Assembly: GCA_937974625.1 (NCBI GenBank)
Contig: CALJVJ010000075.1
Coordinates: forward strand, 1-58,375
Source of the DNA: an uncultured Saprospiraceae bacterium
GTDB lineage: Bacteria > Bacteroidota > Bacteroidia > Chitinophagales > Saprospiraceae
Length of the DNA stretch: 58,375 bases
Direction of reading: 5' to 3'
The first letter of the stretch is position 1. Every line of letters begins with the position of its first letter. Under the pieces are notes generated by a model, which made no database searches, was not told the DNA's origin, and was given only the letters and a program-made list of their open reading frames with translations. Position numbers and translations under genes: made by a program. Shown piece by piece: positions 25,401 through 34,524 of the stretch.

Positions 25401-26225
25401 ATGCGCAATCTTGTACTCCTATTTCTACGGTTTGGGCATTTCATTCTCTTTGTACTTTTAGAGTTACTCTGTCTGTACCTAATTGTTAACTATAATAGAA
25501 CGCAAAGAGAAATTTGGGGTAATTCTTCCAATATATTTATGGGGTATTCTTCTGAAAAATTTAATGATTGGACCAATTATTTTTCATTGAGGGATAAAAT
25601 GGATGACTTAGCTGCAGAAAACGCGCTTCTTAAAGAAAAATTAATCAATGCAGGACTAACGCCTGTCCCAGAAAGAGATTCTACAAGTGCATTAAATGCT
25701 CAATACAAATTAATCACCGCAGAAGTAACGAATAATTCAACCGACCGCCCCAATAATCACATTATTCTTAATAAAGGTAGAAGAGATGGTGTACAAAAAG
25801 ATATGGGGGTGATAGGCGATAATGGCGTAATAGGTATAATTATAAGAGTCAAAGAAAATTATTCAGTTGTTAATTCTTTATTACACAGACGTTCTTTTAT
25901 TTCCGCGATGATTAAACGTACGGGCGCCTTTGGTCCATTAAGATGGATTGGCTCTAATCCCAGATATGTTAATTTAGCAGATATTCCGAAGCACCACACA
26001 GTAGAAGTTGGAGATAGTATTGTCACAAGTAGTTATTCTACTCATTTTCCGAAAGGTATTTTAATTGGAGTCGTAGAGGAAACAAATCTACCTTCTGGTA
26101 GTAATTTTCACGATATAAAGGTTTTATTAAGTAATGATTTTAGTGCGCTGGATTACGTAGAAATAATCGAAAATTTAAAACAATCAGAACAACTAGAATT
26201 AGAAAGGGAGGTATCAGATGAGTAA
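25401..26225 (+). CDS. mreC: Rod-shape-determining protein MreC
   Basis: 274-aa bitopic protein. One membrane span (about 10-29), a coiled coil (about 66-85, DKMDDLAAENALLKEKL) and the periplasmic beta-barrel domain (about 110-260: GVQKDMGVIGDNGVIGII, VGDSIVTSS-x-x-x-x-FPKGI-x-IG). It links MreB to PBP2/RodA. The gene begins 71 bp after mreB and its end overlaps mreD by 8 bases. Confidence 0.95.
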   Translation: MRNLVLLFLRFGHFILFVLLELLCLYLIVNYNRTQREIWGNSSNIFMGYSSEKFNDWTNYFSLRDKMDDLAAENALLKEKLINAGLTPVPERDSTSALNAQYKLITAEVTNNSTDRPNNHIILNKGRRDGVQKDMGVIGDNGVIGIIIRVKENYSVVNSLLHRRSFISAMIKRTGAFGPLRWIGSNPRYVNLADIPKHHTVEVGDSIVTSSYSTHFPKGILIGVVEETNLPSGSNFHDIKVLLSNDFSALDYVEIIENLKQSEQLELEREVSDE

Positions 26226-26739
26226 TACAATTATCCAAAATTTACTACGATTATTCTTTTTTGTTTTGGTGCAGGCTGTAGTATTACAGCAAGCCAAATT
26301 AGGAGGAGCTTATTTTAATTATATCTCGCTAATTTTCTATCCTTTATTTTTATTTTTATTACCCCTGAAGACACCAAAAATAACGCTTGTATTAATTGGA
26401 TTTGGTGTGGGCATGTTAATAGATGCTAGCTATAATTCGCCAGGAGTCCATGCTGCTGCATGTTTGGTGACTGCGATTATACGACCTTTAGCTTTAGCAA
26501 TCTATGAACCAAGAGAGGGTTATAATGTAAGTCAAGGGTTAACGATTAAAAGTTACGGGCCTATTTGGTTTTTAAAATATGCAGGAACTTTACTTTTTAT
26601 CCATTTACTAGTTTATTTTATTCTTGAAATATTTACACCGGCTTATACCTTAGAAATCATAGGCAGGACCATCGCCACTTTTATATTTTCGCTTTTTCTG
26701 ATGATGATGTATATGGTAATAGCACGACCAAAAATCTAG
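26218..26739 (+). CDS. mreD: Rod-shape-determining membrane protein MreD
   Basis: 173-aa protein with about five hydrophobic spans and few polar loops. The size and place between mreC and mrdA identify it, since MreD sequences diverge strongly. Internal G-x-x-x-D (GVGMLIDASYNSPG) matches the usual MreD polar segment. It overlaps mreC by 8 bases, so the two are translationally coupled. Confidence 0.9.
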   Translation: MSNTIIQNLLRLFFFVLVQAVVLQQAKLGGAYFNYISLIFYPLFLFLLPLKTPKITLVLIGFGVGMLIDASYNSPGVHAAACLVTAIIRPLALAIYEPREGYNVSQGLTIKSYGPIWFLKYAGTLLFIHLLVYFILEIFTPAYTLEIIGRTIATFIFSLFLMMMYMVIARPKI

Positions 26740-26837
26740 TAGTAGAAGTAAGCACTATTGATTAGTTTGAGTAATTTTAAGAACTTTAAATTAATATAAG
26801 TCATCTAATTTATTTCCGCTTTCCAAATAGATAATTT

Positions 26838-28709
26838 ATGAGTGACCGATTTAGCAATCGTTATCAAAATATCTTAGCAGTTTTTTTAATTGGTACATTG
26901 GTGCTAATGGGAAAAGCAGCGCATTTACAACTGATAGACGATACTTATCAGGTGAAGGGAAATAATATTGCAGTAGATGAAATTACGACCTACCCATCTA
27001 GAGGGTTTATTACAGATAGGAATAGAAAGATAATTGTTTATAATAATGCCATGTATGATTTGATGGTAACTTATAAACAGATTAATCCAAAAATGGATAC
27101 GGCTAAATTTTGTAAACTATTAGAAATTGATAAAGCGACCTTTATAAAAAAACTGGATAAAAACTGGCGAAGTGGGCGCTTTTCAAAAAGAAAGCCATTT
27201 GTATTTTTAAAACAATTATCAGCATATCGCTATACCAAGATACAAGAACACCTTTATGATTTTCCTGGCTTTTTTACTCGATTACGAAATGTAAGAGGGT
27301 ATCCCTATCCCAATGCTGCACACGTAGTCGGGTATTTGGGAGAGGTGAATAGGAAACAGATAGAAGAATCTGACGGTGTTTATGCTTTAGGAGATTATGT
27401 TGGGCAAAGTGGATTAGAGTATCAATATGAGAATCAATTAAGAGGGGAGAAGGGCGTTAAGTTAATGCTAAAGGATAAGTTTGGTAGAGAAGTAGAAGCT
27501 TATGATGAAGGAAATGCAGATATCTCTGCTATTTCGGGTAATAATTTAATCACGAGTTTGGATATAGATTTACAAATCTATTGTGAAGAACTGATGAAGA
27601 ATAAAATAGGTAGTATTGTTGCATTGGAGCCCGAAACGGGAGAAATTTTAACCATGCTAAGTGCTCCAAGCTATAACCCTAATTTGCTAGTTATCGGTCC
27701 CAATCGAGGAAATAACTATAAATATTTAGAACAAGATACATTAGAACCATTTTTTGATAGGTCAGTAATGGCTAAGTATCCTCCAGGGTCAATTTTTAAG
27801 ACGATTGTAGGTTTAGTAGCATTAGAGGAAGAGATTGTCTCAACAGAAAACAGAGTGACTTGTCCGGGGTATTATCAACCAGGAAAAGCCAATTCACGTA
27901 AATTTGGATGTCACCAGCACGAGCGATCTGTTAACTTGTCCAAAGCTATTAAGCATTCTTGTAACACTTATTTTTTTAGAACCTTTAGAGATATTGTAGA
28001 TCAATATGGGGAATCGATTCCCCAAAAAGGGCTTTCTGTGTTCAATGAATACTTAACTGAATTTGGTTTAGGAAAACCTTTAGAAATTGATTATCCAAGG
28101 GAAAAGAAAGGAAATAATCCATCACCTAAATATTACGATAAGATTTATAAAAATGATGGTGGCTGGAATTCTGGAAAAATCATGTCGGTTGGAATTGGTC
28201 AAGGAGAAGTAGAGATGACGACCCTGCAAATGGCTAATTTAGCAGCGATTCTTGGTAATAAAGGAAGTTATCGCTTACCTCATTTAGCGAAGGCATTCGA
28301 AGATAGTGATAAAACAATCATCCCCCCTCCAGCAAAATATCGAAAAATACAACAGGTTTCTATTAATGCCTCCTACTTTCAGCCAATCATAGATGGTATG
28401 GAGCAAGTTGTTTTATCGGGTACGGCAAAGCAAGCTTATATAGAAGATGTTTCTGTATGTGGAAAGACGGGGACTTCACAAAATGCAGGGAAAGACCATT
28501 CTATTTTCTTTGCTTTTGCACCTAAAGAAAACCCTAAAATTGCGATAGCGGTTTATATAGAGAATGGCGGATTTGGAGGTACTTATGCTGCACCCATAGC
28601 CAGTTTAGTCATTGAAAAATATTTGAAAGATAGTATTAGAACACCAAAGCGAAAAAAATTAGAGGAAAGAATGTTAACAGCAAATCTTGTTGACCAAACG
28701 AATCCTTAA
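26838..28709 (+). CDS. mrdA: Penicillin-binding protein 2, transpeptidase of the elongasome
   Basis: 623-aa class B PBP. One N-terminal span (about 11-27), the dimerisation/anchor domain (about 50-220, with YPSRGFITDRN and YVGQSGLEYQYENQLRG), then the transpeptidase domain. That domain has the catalytic S-x-x-K in PPGSIFK (Ser318, Lys321), the SCN motif in KHSCNTYF and the KTG triad in CGKTGTSQ. It crosslinks lateral-wall peptidoglycan together with RodA. Last gene of the mre operon, 98 bp after mreD. A full-length family member. Confidence 0.96.
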   Translation: MSDRFSNRYQNILAVFLIGTLVLMGKAAHLQLIDDTYQVKGNNIAVDEITTYPSRGFITDRNRKIIVYNNAMYDLMVTYKQINPKMDTAKFCKLLEIDKATFIKKLDKNWRSGRFSKRKPFVFLKQLSAYRYTKIQEHLYDFPGFFTRLRNVRGYPYPNAAHVVGYLGEVNRKQIEESDGVYALGDYVGQSGLEYQYENQLRGEKGVKLMLKDKFGREVEAYDEGNADISAISGNNLITSLDIDLQIYCEELMKNKIGSIVALEPETGEILTMLSAPSYNPNLLVIGPNRGNNYKYLEQDTLEPFFDRSVMAKYPPGSIFKTIVGLVALEEEIVSTENRVTCPGYYQPGKANSRKFGCHQHERSVNLSKAIKHSCNTYFFRTFRDIVDQYGESIPQKGLSVFNEYLTEFGLGKPLEIDYPREKKGNNPSPKYYDKIYKNDGGWNSGKIMSVGIGQGEVEMTTLQMANLAAILGNKGSYRLPHLAKAFEDSDKTIIPPPAKYRKIQQVSINASYFQPIIDGMEQVVLSGTAKQAYIEDVSVCGKTGTSQNAGKDHSIFFAFAPKENPKIAIAVYIENGGFGGTYAAPIASLVIEKYLKDSIRTPKRKKLEERMLTANLVDQTNP

Positions 28710-28741
28710 TTGTTCGATTATTTCTAAATTGGACCAATAGG

Positions 28742-29431
28742 TTATTCTACAATTTCAATTTCTTTCACTTCAGAGTAATATTCGGTCAAGCCACTAAGTT
28801 GGCGAAAAGCCGAAGTATTTTCCACCACTTGTTTTCTAACTACATATATACTTCCTTGGCCAAGGGACAAATCTTTTACCTTTTCAGGAGAAATAGTTAT
28901 GGACAATTCCTTGGCGAAAAAAGTGCTCGTTTTATTTTTTGCGTCACTTAATAAGATAACGATAGTTTCATTTTTTTGAAGCGGGTTTCCTACTAGCGTC
29001 AAGATAGTTCCACCTAATTTACTGACCTTATTCTTTTTTATTGAAAAATCAGTTACTGGATTTAAAGAGATGGAGTGATTGGCTATTTCCTTTGTATCAT
29101 CTCTGTAGGCAAAATTATAAGGCTCTACAAAAGGGATTTGTTTAGTAAGTTGATATTTATAGGTATCCTTGACTTTCTTTCCGTCTAAGGCACTATCTTG
29201 AAATAATACCTCATTCATTCTTTTTGGTAGGAGTTTTTGAGTAGAATCGATGACTTCAGAGAAACTTATTTCTGCTTTAACCTGTTTATCAGATTGCAGA
29301 TATCGTACATAATAATCTATCTTTAAAATATCCTTTTGAATGGATTGTTTTTGTGATGATTCGCAACTTAAACATAAAGAAGTCAGTAAGATAAAAGTGC
29401 TTAAAAGTAAACTATTTTTTTTGACATTTAG
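28742..29431 (-). CDS. Uncharacterised lipoprotein
   Basis: About 229 aa. No family recognised. From the ATG at 29431 the protein begins with a lipoprotein signal peptide (LLLSTFILLTSLCLSC) whose lipobox cysteine is near residue 23. A start at 29461 would add ten polar residues before it. The mature part is Lys/Ser-rich with many beta-prone stretches (ISFSEVIDST, GGTILTLVGNPLQ, SIYVVRKQVVEN) and no cysteine motifs or membrane spans. It would be attached to the inner or outer membrane facing the periplasm. It is convergent with mrdA, 32 bp away. Confidence 0.7.
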   Translation of the reverse strand, partial: LNVKKNSLLLSTFILLTSLCLSCESSQKQSIQKDILKIDYYVRYLQSDKQVKAEISFSEVIDSTQKLLPKRMNEVLFQDSALDGKKVKDTYKYQLTKQIPFVEPYNFAYRDDTKEIANHSISLNPVTDFSIKKNKVSKLGGTILTLVGNPLQKNETIVILLSDAKNKTSTFFAKELSITISPEKVKDLSLGQGSIYVVRKQVVENTSAFRQLSGLTEYYSEVKEIEIVE

Positions 29432-29556
29432 CATATCACGAGTTAGTTGATTTTTAGTCAAAATAATAACACAAAGATACTAGGGTCAGGAAACTATTTG
29501 AGCTTTTCCTCGTTAAAATAGAAGTAATTGTCAAGAAAAAATAAATGAGCAAAATC

Positions 29557-29577
29557 TGTAAATTTATTTTTTCAAAG
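29557..29577 (+). repeat. Direct repeat, left copy, flanking tRNA-Cys
   Basis: 21-bp sequence identical to 29838-29858. With four extra matching bases upstream and two mismatches the similarity is 27 bp. The left copy abuts the -33 element of the tRNA-Cys promoter. Confidence 0.7.
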
Positions 29578-29608
29578 TTACATAGTTCTAAAAAATAATA
29601 TATATTTG
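29578..29608 (+). promoter_or_regulatory. Promoter of tRNA-Cys
   Basis: TTA (29578-29580, a near match to the -33 TTG) and TATATTTG (29601-29608) with 20-bp spacing. It ends 50 bp before the tRNA. Confidence 0.65.
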
Positions 29609-29658
29609 CGGTCGTTTCAAAATAAAGCGATTGAAAGCATATTTTTTAGCGCAAAAAA

Positions 29659-29732
29659 GGTCGGGTGGCCGAGTGGCTAGGCTCAGGTCTGCAAAACCTG
29701 CTACCGCGGTTCGAATCCGCGTCCGACCTCCA
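29659..29732 (+). tRNA. tRNA-Cys (GCA)
   Basis: Cloverleaf with acceptor stem 29659-29665/29722-29728, one G-U pair, anticodon loop CTGCAAA giving anticodon GCA, T-arm with GGTTCGAATCC, discriminator U (29729, the identity base of tRNA-Cys) and an encoded CCA (29730-29732). Its own promoter and terminator flank it. Confidence 0.97.
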
Positions 29733-29740
29733 ACTAAATT

Positions 29741-29779
29741 AAGGTTATCATTATCTCGTTATAATGATAGCCTTTTTTC
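29741..29779 (+). terminator. Terminator of tRNA-Cys
   Basis: A 14-bp stem with one G-U pair (29741-29754 with 29761-29774), 6-nt loop, then a T-run. Confidence 0.9.
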
Positions 29780-29837
29780 TTTTCAGTATTTTTGTATGGA
29801 TGAAAAAAGAAATTTACAAAAGATTCGATTCAAAAGT

Positions 29838-29858
29838 TGTAAATTTATTTTTTCAAAG
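29838..29858 (+). repeat. Direct repeat, right copy, flanking tRNA-Cys
   Basis: Second copy of the 21-bp sequence at 29557-29577, 281 bp away. It lies 7 bp before the flippase start codon. Confidence 0.7.
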
Positions 29859-29865
29859 CTCCTTT

Positions 29866-31317
29866 ATGAAACGAGAATTTCTTCTCAATATCCTATTTCT
29901 CCTCTTCATCAATTTATTGATAAAACCTTTCTATATTTTTGGGATTGACCGAACCATACAGAATAGAGTAGGGCTAGAAGATTATGGCTTATATGCAACG
30001 CTATTTAGTTTTACTTTTTTAATGCAAATAATTAATGATTTTGGTTTACAAAACTTTAATAATCGAAATATAGCCCAACATAATCAGTTATTGCCTAAGT
30101 ATTTTCCCAATATGTTAGTGCTAAAAATGGGTTTAGGTTTTATTTATGGTTGCCTCACTATTATAGTTGCTCTAATGTTAGGCTATGGTACGCGGCAATT
30201 TTCGGTACTTATTTTTTTTATAATTAATCAAATTTTATTATCGGGGGTTCATTTCTTGCGATCCAATGTTTCAGGTTTAGGTTTTTATCGAACCGATAGT
30301 TTGCTCACTATTTTAGACAGGCTATTATTAATTATCATTTGTAGTGTGTTGTTATTCACAAGCTTTGCACCTCAACCTTTTAAGATAGAATGGTTTATAT
30401 ATGCGCAGACTGTTTCTTTATCAGTTACGACGATTACTGCCTTTATTATTGTTTATAAAAAATTACCGTATTTTCAACTAAAATTTAATCCTGCTTTTCT
30501 GCTACTTATCCTTAAAAAAAGCTACCCTTTTGCATTAGCAATTTTTCTAATGACGGTATATACCCGAATAGATTTTGTCATGTTGGAAAGGTTATTAGTA
30601 AATGGAGAAAAAGAAGCAGGAATATATGCATCGGCTTATAGGTTATTGGATGCGGTCAATGTCTTAGGAATCTTATTTGCAGGCTTACTGTTGCCGATGT
30701 CCGCCAAATTATTAAAAGAAAAGAAGTCAATACGTCCAGTAATGCGACTGAGTTTACAGATGCTCCTGTGCGGAGCGATTACATTATCTATAGCTACTTG
30801 TTTTTTTAGGAAAGAGATTATGTTTTTGCTCTACGAAGATGCAAGTATTTATAGCGCCAATGTTTTAGGGGTATTGATTTTAAATTTTATAATCGTCAGT
30901 GGAGGATATATTTATGGGACCTTATTAACAGCAAATAATAGTTTAGCAAAAATGAATCGAGTTTTTGCATGGAGTGTCGCTTTGAATATTGTCTTAAACT
31001 TTATTTTGATTCCTCGATATGGGGCTTTAGGTGCTGCTTGTACCACTTTGTTGACACAAACTTTTGCACTAGTTGGCCAAATTATTATTGCTAAGAAGAC
31101 TTTTGGATTAACTACGGACACTGCCTTATTGGGTCGATTGGTGATATTAGGAGTGCTAATGGCGGGAATAAGCTTTGTCTTGGTTAATTATGAGGTGATT
31201 CCCTGGGTGCTCAGTTTTGCGATAGCATTAGCAATGGGAATTAGTTTGGGTTTTCTTTTAGGGCTATTGAAGGTAAAGGCGTTTTTACAATTGTTAAAAG
31301 CTAAGACAGACTTATAA
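29866..31317 (+). CDS. Polysaccharide/oligosaccharide flippase (Wzx-like, MOP superfamily)
   Basis: About 483 aa, with 12-14 hydrophobic spans spread over the whole length. The pattern of the family is present: ...FGLQNFNNRNIA near the second helix, YTRIDFVMLERLLVNGEKEAGIYASAYRLLDAVN (about 225-260) and the late NSLAKMNRVFAWSVALNIVLNFILIPRYGALGAA. It moves lipid-linked saccharides across the inner membrane. The start at 29866 is chosen because earlier in-frame starts (29764, 29800) lie in or next to the tRNA-Cys terminator and add a polar leader. No glycosyltransferase cluster is adjacent, so the substrate is unknown. Confidence 0.88.
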   Translation: MKREFLLNILFLLFINLLIKPFYIFGIDRTIQNRVGLEDYGLYATLFSFTFLMQIINDFGLQNFNNRNIAQHNQLLPKYFPNMLVLKMGLGFIYGCLTIIVALMLGYGTRQFSVLIFFIINQILLSGVHFLRSNVSGLGFYRTDSLLTILDRLLLIIICSVLLFTSFAPQPFKIEWFIYAQTVSLSVTTITAFIIVYKKLPYFQLKFNPAFLLLILKKSYPFALAIFLMTVYTRIDFVMLERLLVNGEKEAGIYASAYRLLDAVNVLGILFAGLLLPMSAKLLKEKKSIRPVMRLSLQMLLCGAITLSIATCFFRKEIMFLLYEDASIYSANVLGVLILNFIIVSGGYIYGTLLTANNSLAKMNRVFAWSVALNIVLNFILIPRYGALGAACTTLLTQTFALVGQIIIAKKTFGLTTDTALLGRLVILGVLMAGISFVLVNYEVIPWVLSFAIALAMGISLGFLLGLLKVKAFLQLLKAKTDL

Positions 31318-31330
31318 ATTTTTTTTATTA

Positions 31331-31366
31331 AAAAAGCGAATAGATGATTGCACCTATTCGCTTTTT
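31331..31366. terminator. Bidirectional terminator between flippase gene and tatA
   Basis: Perfect 13-bp stem (31331-31343 with 31354-31366) flanked by A-run and T-run, so usable from both convergent genes. Confidence 0.9.
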
Positions 31367-31389
31367 ATAGTACTATATCTTAAAGAAGT

Positions 31390-31605
31390 TTAATCGTTCT
31401 TCAATCCTTTTGTATCTGTTTCTTTCATGCCTTCTTTAATTTCTGTTTCAATAGTTGCTTTTGCATTATTAAACTCTTTAATGCCCTTACCAATACCTCG
31501 CATTAATTCAGGAATCTTCTTGCCACCAAATAACAATAATACAATAAAAAGAATCACAAATATCTCGGTACCGCCTGGTAAGCCAAATAGAAATATATTT
31601 TCCAT
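31390..31605 (-). CDS. tatA: Twin-arginine translocase subunit TatA
   Basis: 71 aa. A single short N-terminal membrane helix (about 10-25) ends in [23 protein letters not shown], the TatA hinge and amphipathic helix. A charged tail follows. It forms the pore-side of Tat protein export. It stands alone; tatC is not in the window. A TAACTTTG box (complement of 31680-31687) lies 75 bp upstream on the minus strand. Confidence 0.95.
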   Translation of the reverse strand: MENIFLFGLPGGTEIFVILFIVLLLFGGKKIPELMRGIGKGIKEFNNAKATIETEIKEGMKETDTKGLKND

Positions 31606-31758
31606 AATAGTTTTAAATTTAACTGTTTATAGATTTGCCGAACCCAAAGGAGCGACTTTCTTAATCAAGAATCACATCACAAAGTTACGATTTTTTCATT
31701 CGCAAAGGTGTATTATTTTTCTTTTTTGACAAACGAAAGCTTTAAAGGTTTAAACAGG

Positions 31759-32706
31759 CTATTTTTTCAGTCCAATTTCCCTTAATCGTTCATCTAAATA
31801 CTCACCAGCGGTGATAGGCTCGTAATTTGGTTGGTCTTCTACACATTTATCTAAACAAGTCAAATCCATACGACTTTTAGGATGTAAAAAGAAAGGAATA
31901 GACAATCTTGGTTTATGCCATTCTTCCCTCGGTGGATTCACGACTCGATGGGTCGTAGATTTTAAATAATCATTGGTCAACCGTTGTAGCATATCTCCAA
32001 CATTTATCACAATCTCATCTTCTTCTGGAGTAATAGGCATCCATTCGTCCTGCATATTTAATAATTGTAGACCTCCTGCTGAGGCACCAACTAAAAGGGT
32101 GATTAAGTTGATATCTTCGTGCTGTTCGGCTCTAATTGCAGATTTGGGTTCTTCCAGAATTGGAGGATAATGAATTGCCCGAAGAATACTATTTCCTTCA
32201 TCAATATGCGCTGTGAAATAATCTTCATCCAAATCTAAGTGAATGGCAATAGCTTCCAATAGGCTACCGCCCGATTTTTCAAAAGCCCGATATAGTTCCA
32301 CTCCTAACCTCAAAAAATTAGCTTCTTCTGCGACTTCTATATTGTCAGGATATTGTGCCTTTAGAGGATGATTAGCAGGTACGGTTTGACCAATCTGGAA
32401 AAATTCTTTTAAATCAGCCACTTTTGATTGCTTGGCATGTTCTGTTCCAAAAGAAGTATAGCCTCTTTGACCAGCCAATTCTTTTATTTCATAACTACGT
32501 TTTACGTTAGTTGGTAAGGCAAAGAAACGCTTTGACGCAGCATAAAAATCATCAATTAATTGCTGAGGAACACCGTGATTCTTTACACCAACAAAACCAA
32601 GTGTATGAAAAGCCTTACCTAATTTTTTGACAAAAGCACTTCTTTGGCGAGTTGTGCCTTCTGTAAATTTTGCTAAATCTACAACAGGGATGGTTCTTTT
32701 TGCCAT
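31759..32706 (-). CDS. 2-oxoglutarate/Fe(II)-dependent oxygenase, isopenicillin N synthase-like
   Basis: 315 aa. The N-terminal DIOX_N domain (about 5-110) has IPVVDLAKF and FHTLGFVGVKNHGVP. The double-stranded beta-helix carries the iron facial triad His196, Asp198 (EQHEDINLITLL) and His253 (TTHRVVNPP), with the 2-oxoglutarate-binding pattern R-L-S (267-269) in RLSIPFF. Members range from IPNS to gibberellin oxidases; in Bacteroidota the substrate is unknown. Nothing in the neighbourhood suggests secondary metabolism. A full-length, apparently active enzyme. Confidence 0.92.
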   Translation of the reverse strand: MAKRTIPVVDLAKFTEGTTRQRSAFVKKLGKAFHTLGFVGVKNHGVPQQLIDDFYAASKRFFALPTNVKRSYEIKELAGQRGYTSFGTEHAKQSKVADLKEFFQIGQTVPANHPLKAQYPDNIEVAEEANFLRLGVELYRAFEKSGGSLLEAIAIHLDLDEDYFTAHIDEGNSILRAIHYPPILEEPKSAIRAEQHEDINLITLLVGASAGGLQLLNMQDEWMPITPEEDEIVINVGDMLQRLTNDYLKSTTHRVVNPPREEWHKPRLSIPFFLHPKSRMDLTCLDKCVEDQPNYEPITAGEYLDERLREIGLKK

Positions 32707-32919
32707 AGTTTAATTAATATTTGGTGGACAAATTTTTAAAGAACGTTTAAAAATACTAAAAGAGTACTGAAAAGTAATGCACTTTAGTTATTTGACATTC
32801 CTATATTTGTAAAACATTTTTTATTCATTCTATAAGTCCTACTTTGAACGACCTAGAACAGGAAGAAGTCCGCAATAGCGGATGGTGGCTAAAGTACGAC
32901 CTACAAAATTCATGTCATC

Positions 32920-33804
32920 CTGTACAACGCTAAGATATTGCTTTTCGGAGAACATACCGTCATAAAAGGCTCGCAAGCACTTGCTATGCCAATAAATGAC
33001 TTTTATGGACAATGGAAATATGCAACGAATAAGGCCGAGTTCAAAAAATTGCAATACGACCTACCTTTATTTCAACGCTATTTAGAAAAACAAGGTTTAA
33101 ATCAATGGATAAATATTACGGCTTTAGCCAAATCTTTACAGCAAGGTTTATACTTTGATGCTAATATTCCTACGGGTTATGGGCTAGGAAGTTCTGGTGC
33201 ATTATGTGCGGCTATTCTAGCTAAATTTGGCAAAAACAATAAAAGCCTTTCTTTATTGGAGTTAAAACAGGTCTTCGCTCAAATGGAAAGTTATTTTCAT
33301 GGAGCCAGTTCAGGCACCGACCCTTTAGTATCTTATTTGAATTATCCTATAACCTTAGGGGAAGAAATAAAAAAAGTAACGCTAAAAGAAGCAGATAAAA
33401 ATGGAAAACGCGCCATTTTTCTATTAGATACAGGTGTAAAAAGAGAAGCGAGTCCTTTTATCAATGAATTTTTAGAGCGATGCAAAGAAGAGATTTATGA
33501 TAGAAAGTGTCAATCCCAACTAGTCCCCTTAGTAGATGATGCGATTCATACTTTTTTGCATGGGCAATGGGATTTATTATTTTCGACGATGCATGAATTG
33601 AGTCTATTTCAGTATCGGTATTTTGATTTTATGATATTAGAGGACTTTAAAAGTCTTTGGTTAGAAGGCTTGAGTAGTTCAAATTTTAAATTGAAGATAT
33701 GCGGGGCAGGTGGCGGCGGTTTTCTATTAGGAATTAGTAAAGATTTTGAGCAAACAAAAGCGCATTTAACAAATTACAAATTATTACCAATCTTTAAGTA
33801 TTAG
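32920..33804 (+). CDS. Mevalonate kinase-like GHMP kinase, apparently CTG-initiated
   Basis: Small-molecule kinase of 294 aa. Motif 1 is AKILLFGEHTVIKGSQALA, motif 2 is PTGYGLGSSGALCAAI (the phosphate loop), motif 3 is KICGAGGGGFLLG, and SGTDP matches the active-site Asp region. It probably phosphorylates mevalonate for isoprenoids. The start is a problem. TTG at 32938 would remove the first beta strand (YNAKILL). The frame is open back to a stop at 32890 without ATG, GTG or TTG, and CTG at 32920 gives an N-terminus that fits the family. An out-of-frame 29-codon ORF (32844-32933, TTG start) ends just inside. A frameshift or sequencing error is the alternative. Confidence 0.85.
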   Translation: MYNAKILLFGEHTVIKGSQALAMPINDFYGQWKYATNKAEFKKLQYDLPLFQRYLEKQGLNQWINITALAKSLQQGLYFDANIPTGYGLGSSGALCAAILAKFGKNNKSLSLLELKQVFAQMESYFHGASSGTDPLVSYLNYPITLGEEIKKVTLKEADKNGKRAIFLLDTGVKREASPFINEFLERCKEEIYDRKCQSQLVPLVDDAIHTFLHGQWDLLFSTMHELSLFQYRYFDFMILEDFKSLWLEGLSSSNFKLKICGAGGGGFLLGISKDFEQTKAHLTNYKLLPIFKY

Positions 33805-33863
33805 AGCACCTCATAAACCTTATCACCCTCATAACCTTACTAACCTCATCCCCTAACTTCAAA

Positions 33864-34523
33864 CTAAATCAAGGTGACTCGAATCATCATTGCCACGCCA
33901 AAGATAAATAAAGCAAGTCCTGAGAGTTTTCTCATTTTTAGGATATGGTTAGGCTTTAAACGATTTCTAATTTTCTCCGCCAAAAATATTTTCAGGGAAT
34001 CTGTGAAAACAATAGTTCCCAAAACACTTCCAAAAAACAGATAACTACTACTAGAAAACAAATCCGTTTCGACCGACCGCGTAGTAATAATACCTGTCCA
34101 AAAAATAACAGAGAAAGGATTAATCGTATTAATTAGAAACCCCTCTAACCATAGTCGCCATTGAGACGATAAAATCTCAATGCCTTCTGTCGTTTCTATA
34201 TTAGCTGCGGGTTTAGAGATAAACATAGCTACTCCAATTCCAATAAGCACAAATCCACCTAGGATGCCTAAAATGGGCTCAAATAAAGGAGATTCAATCA
34301 TTTTAGCAATGTGGGTAACGCCAAGCATTATTCCACCAATAAAGAGGACATCACTTATCCATATGCCAAAAGCCACCCATAAGCCTGCTTTTACACCTTG
34401 TTCAATACTTCTTTGAATTAAGGAAAAAAGGATTGGGCCGACTAATATCGCTACGGCTAAACCGACTAATATGCCATTCCCTATTTCACTCAAAGTATCA
34501 GTTTTAATAATGATAAAAGGCAA
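33864..34523 (-). CDS. LysE-family exporter
   Basis: 219 aa with six hydrophobic spans. The N-terminal GNGILVGLAVAILVGPILFSLIQRSIEQGVKAGLWVAFGIWISD and the central INTINPFSVIFW are family signatures (amino acid or small-metabolite export). Its start codon lies one base after the porZ stop, so it is probably co-transcribed with porZ. The functional link is not obvious. Confidence 0.88.
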   Translation of the reverse strand: MPFIIIKTDTLSEIGNGILVGLAVAILVGPILFSLIQRSIEQGVKAGLWVAFGIWISDVLFIGGIMLGVTHIAKMIESPLFEPILGILGGFVLIGIGVAMFISKPAANIETTEGIEILSSQWRLWLEGFLINTINPFSVIFWTGIITTRSVETDLFSSSSYLFFGSVLGTIVFTDSLKIFLAEKIRNRLKPNHILKMRKLSGLALFIFGVAMMIRVTLI

Positions 34524-34524
34524 C

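Noticed and set aside
29631-29948. 105-residue ORF crossing the tRNA-Cys
   Set aside because: Its first third is the tRNA and its terminator read as protein.
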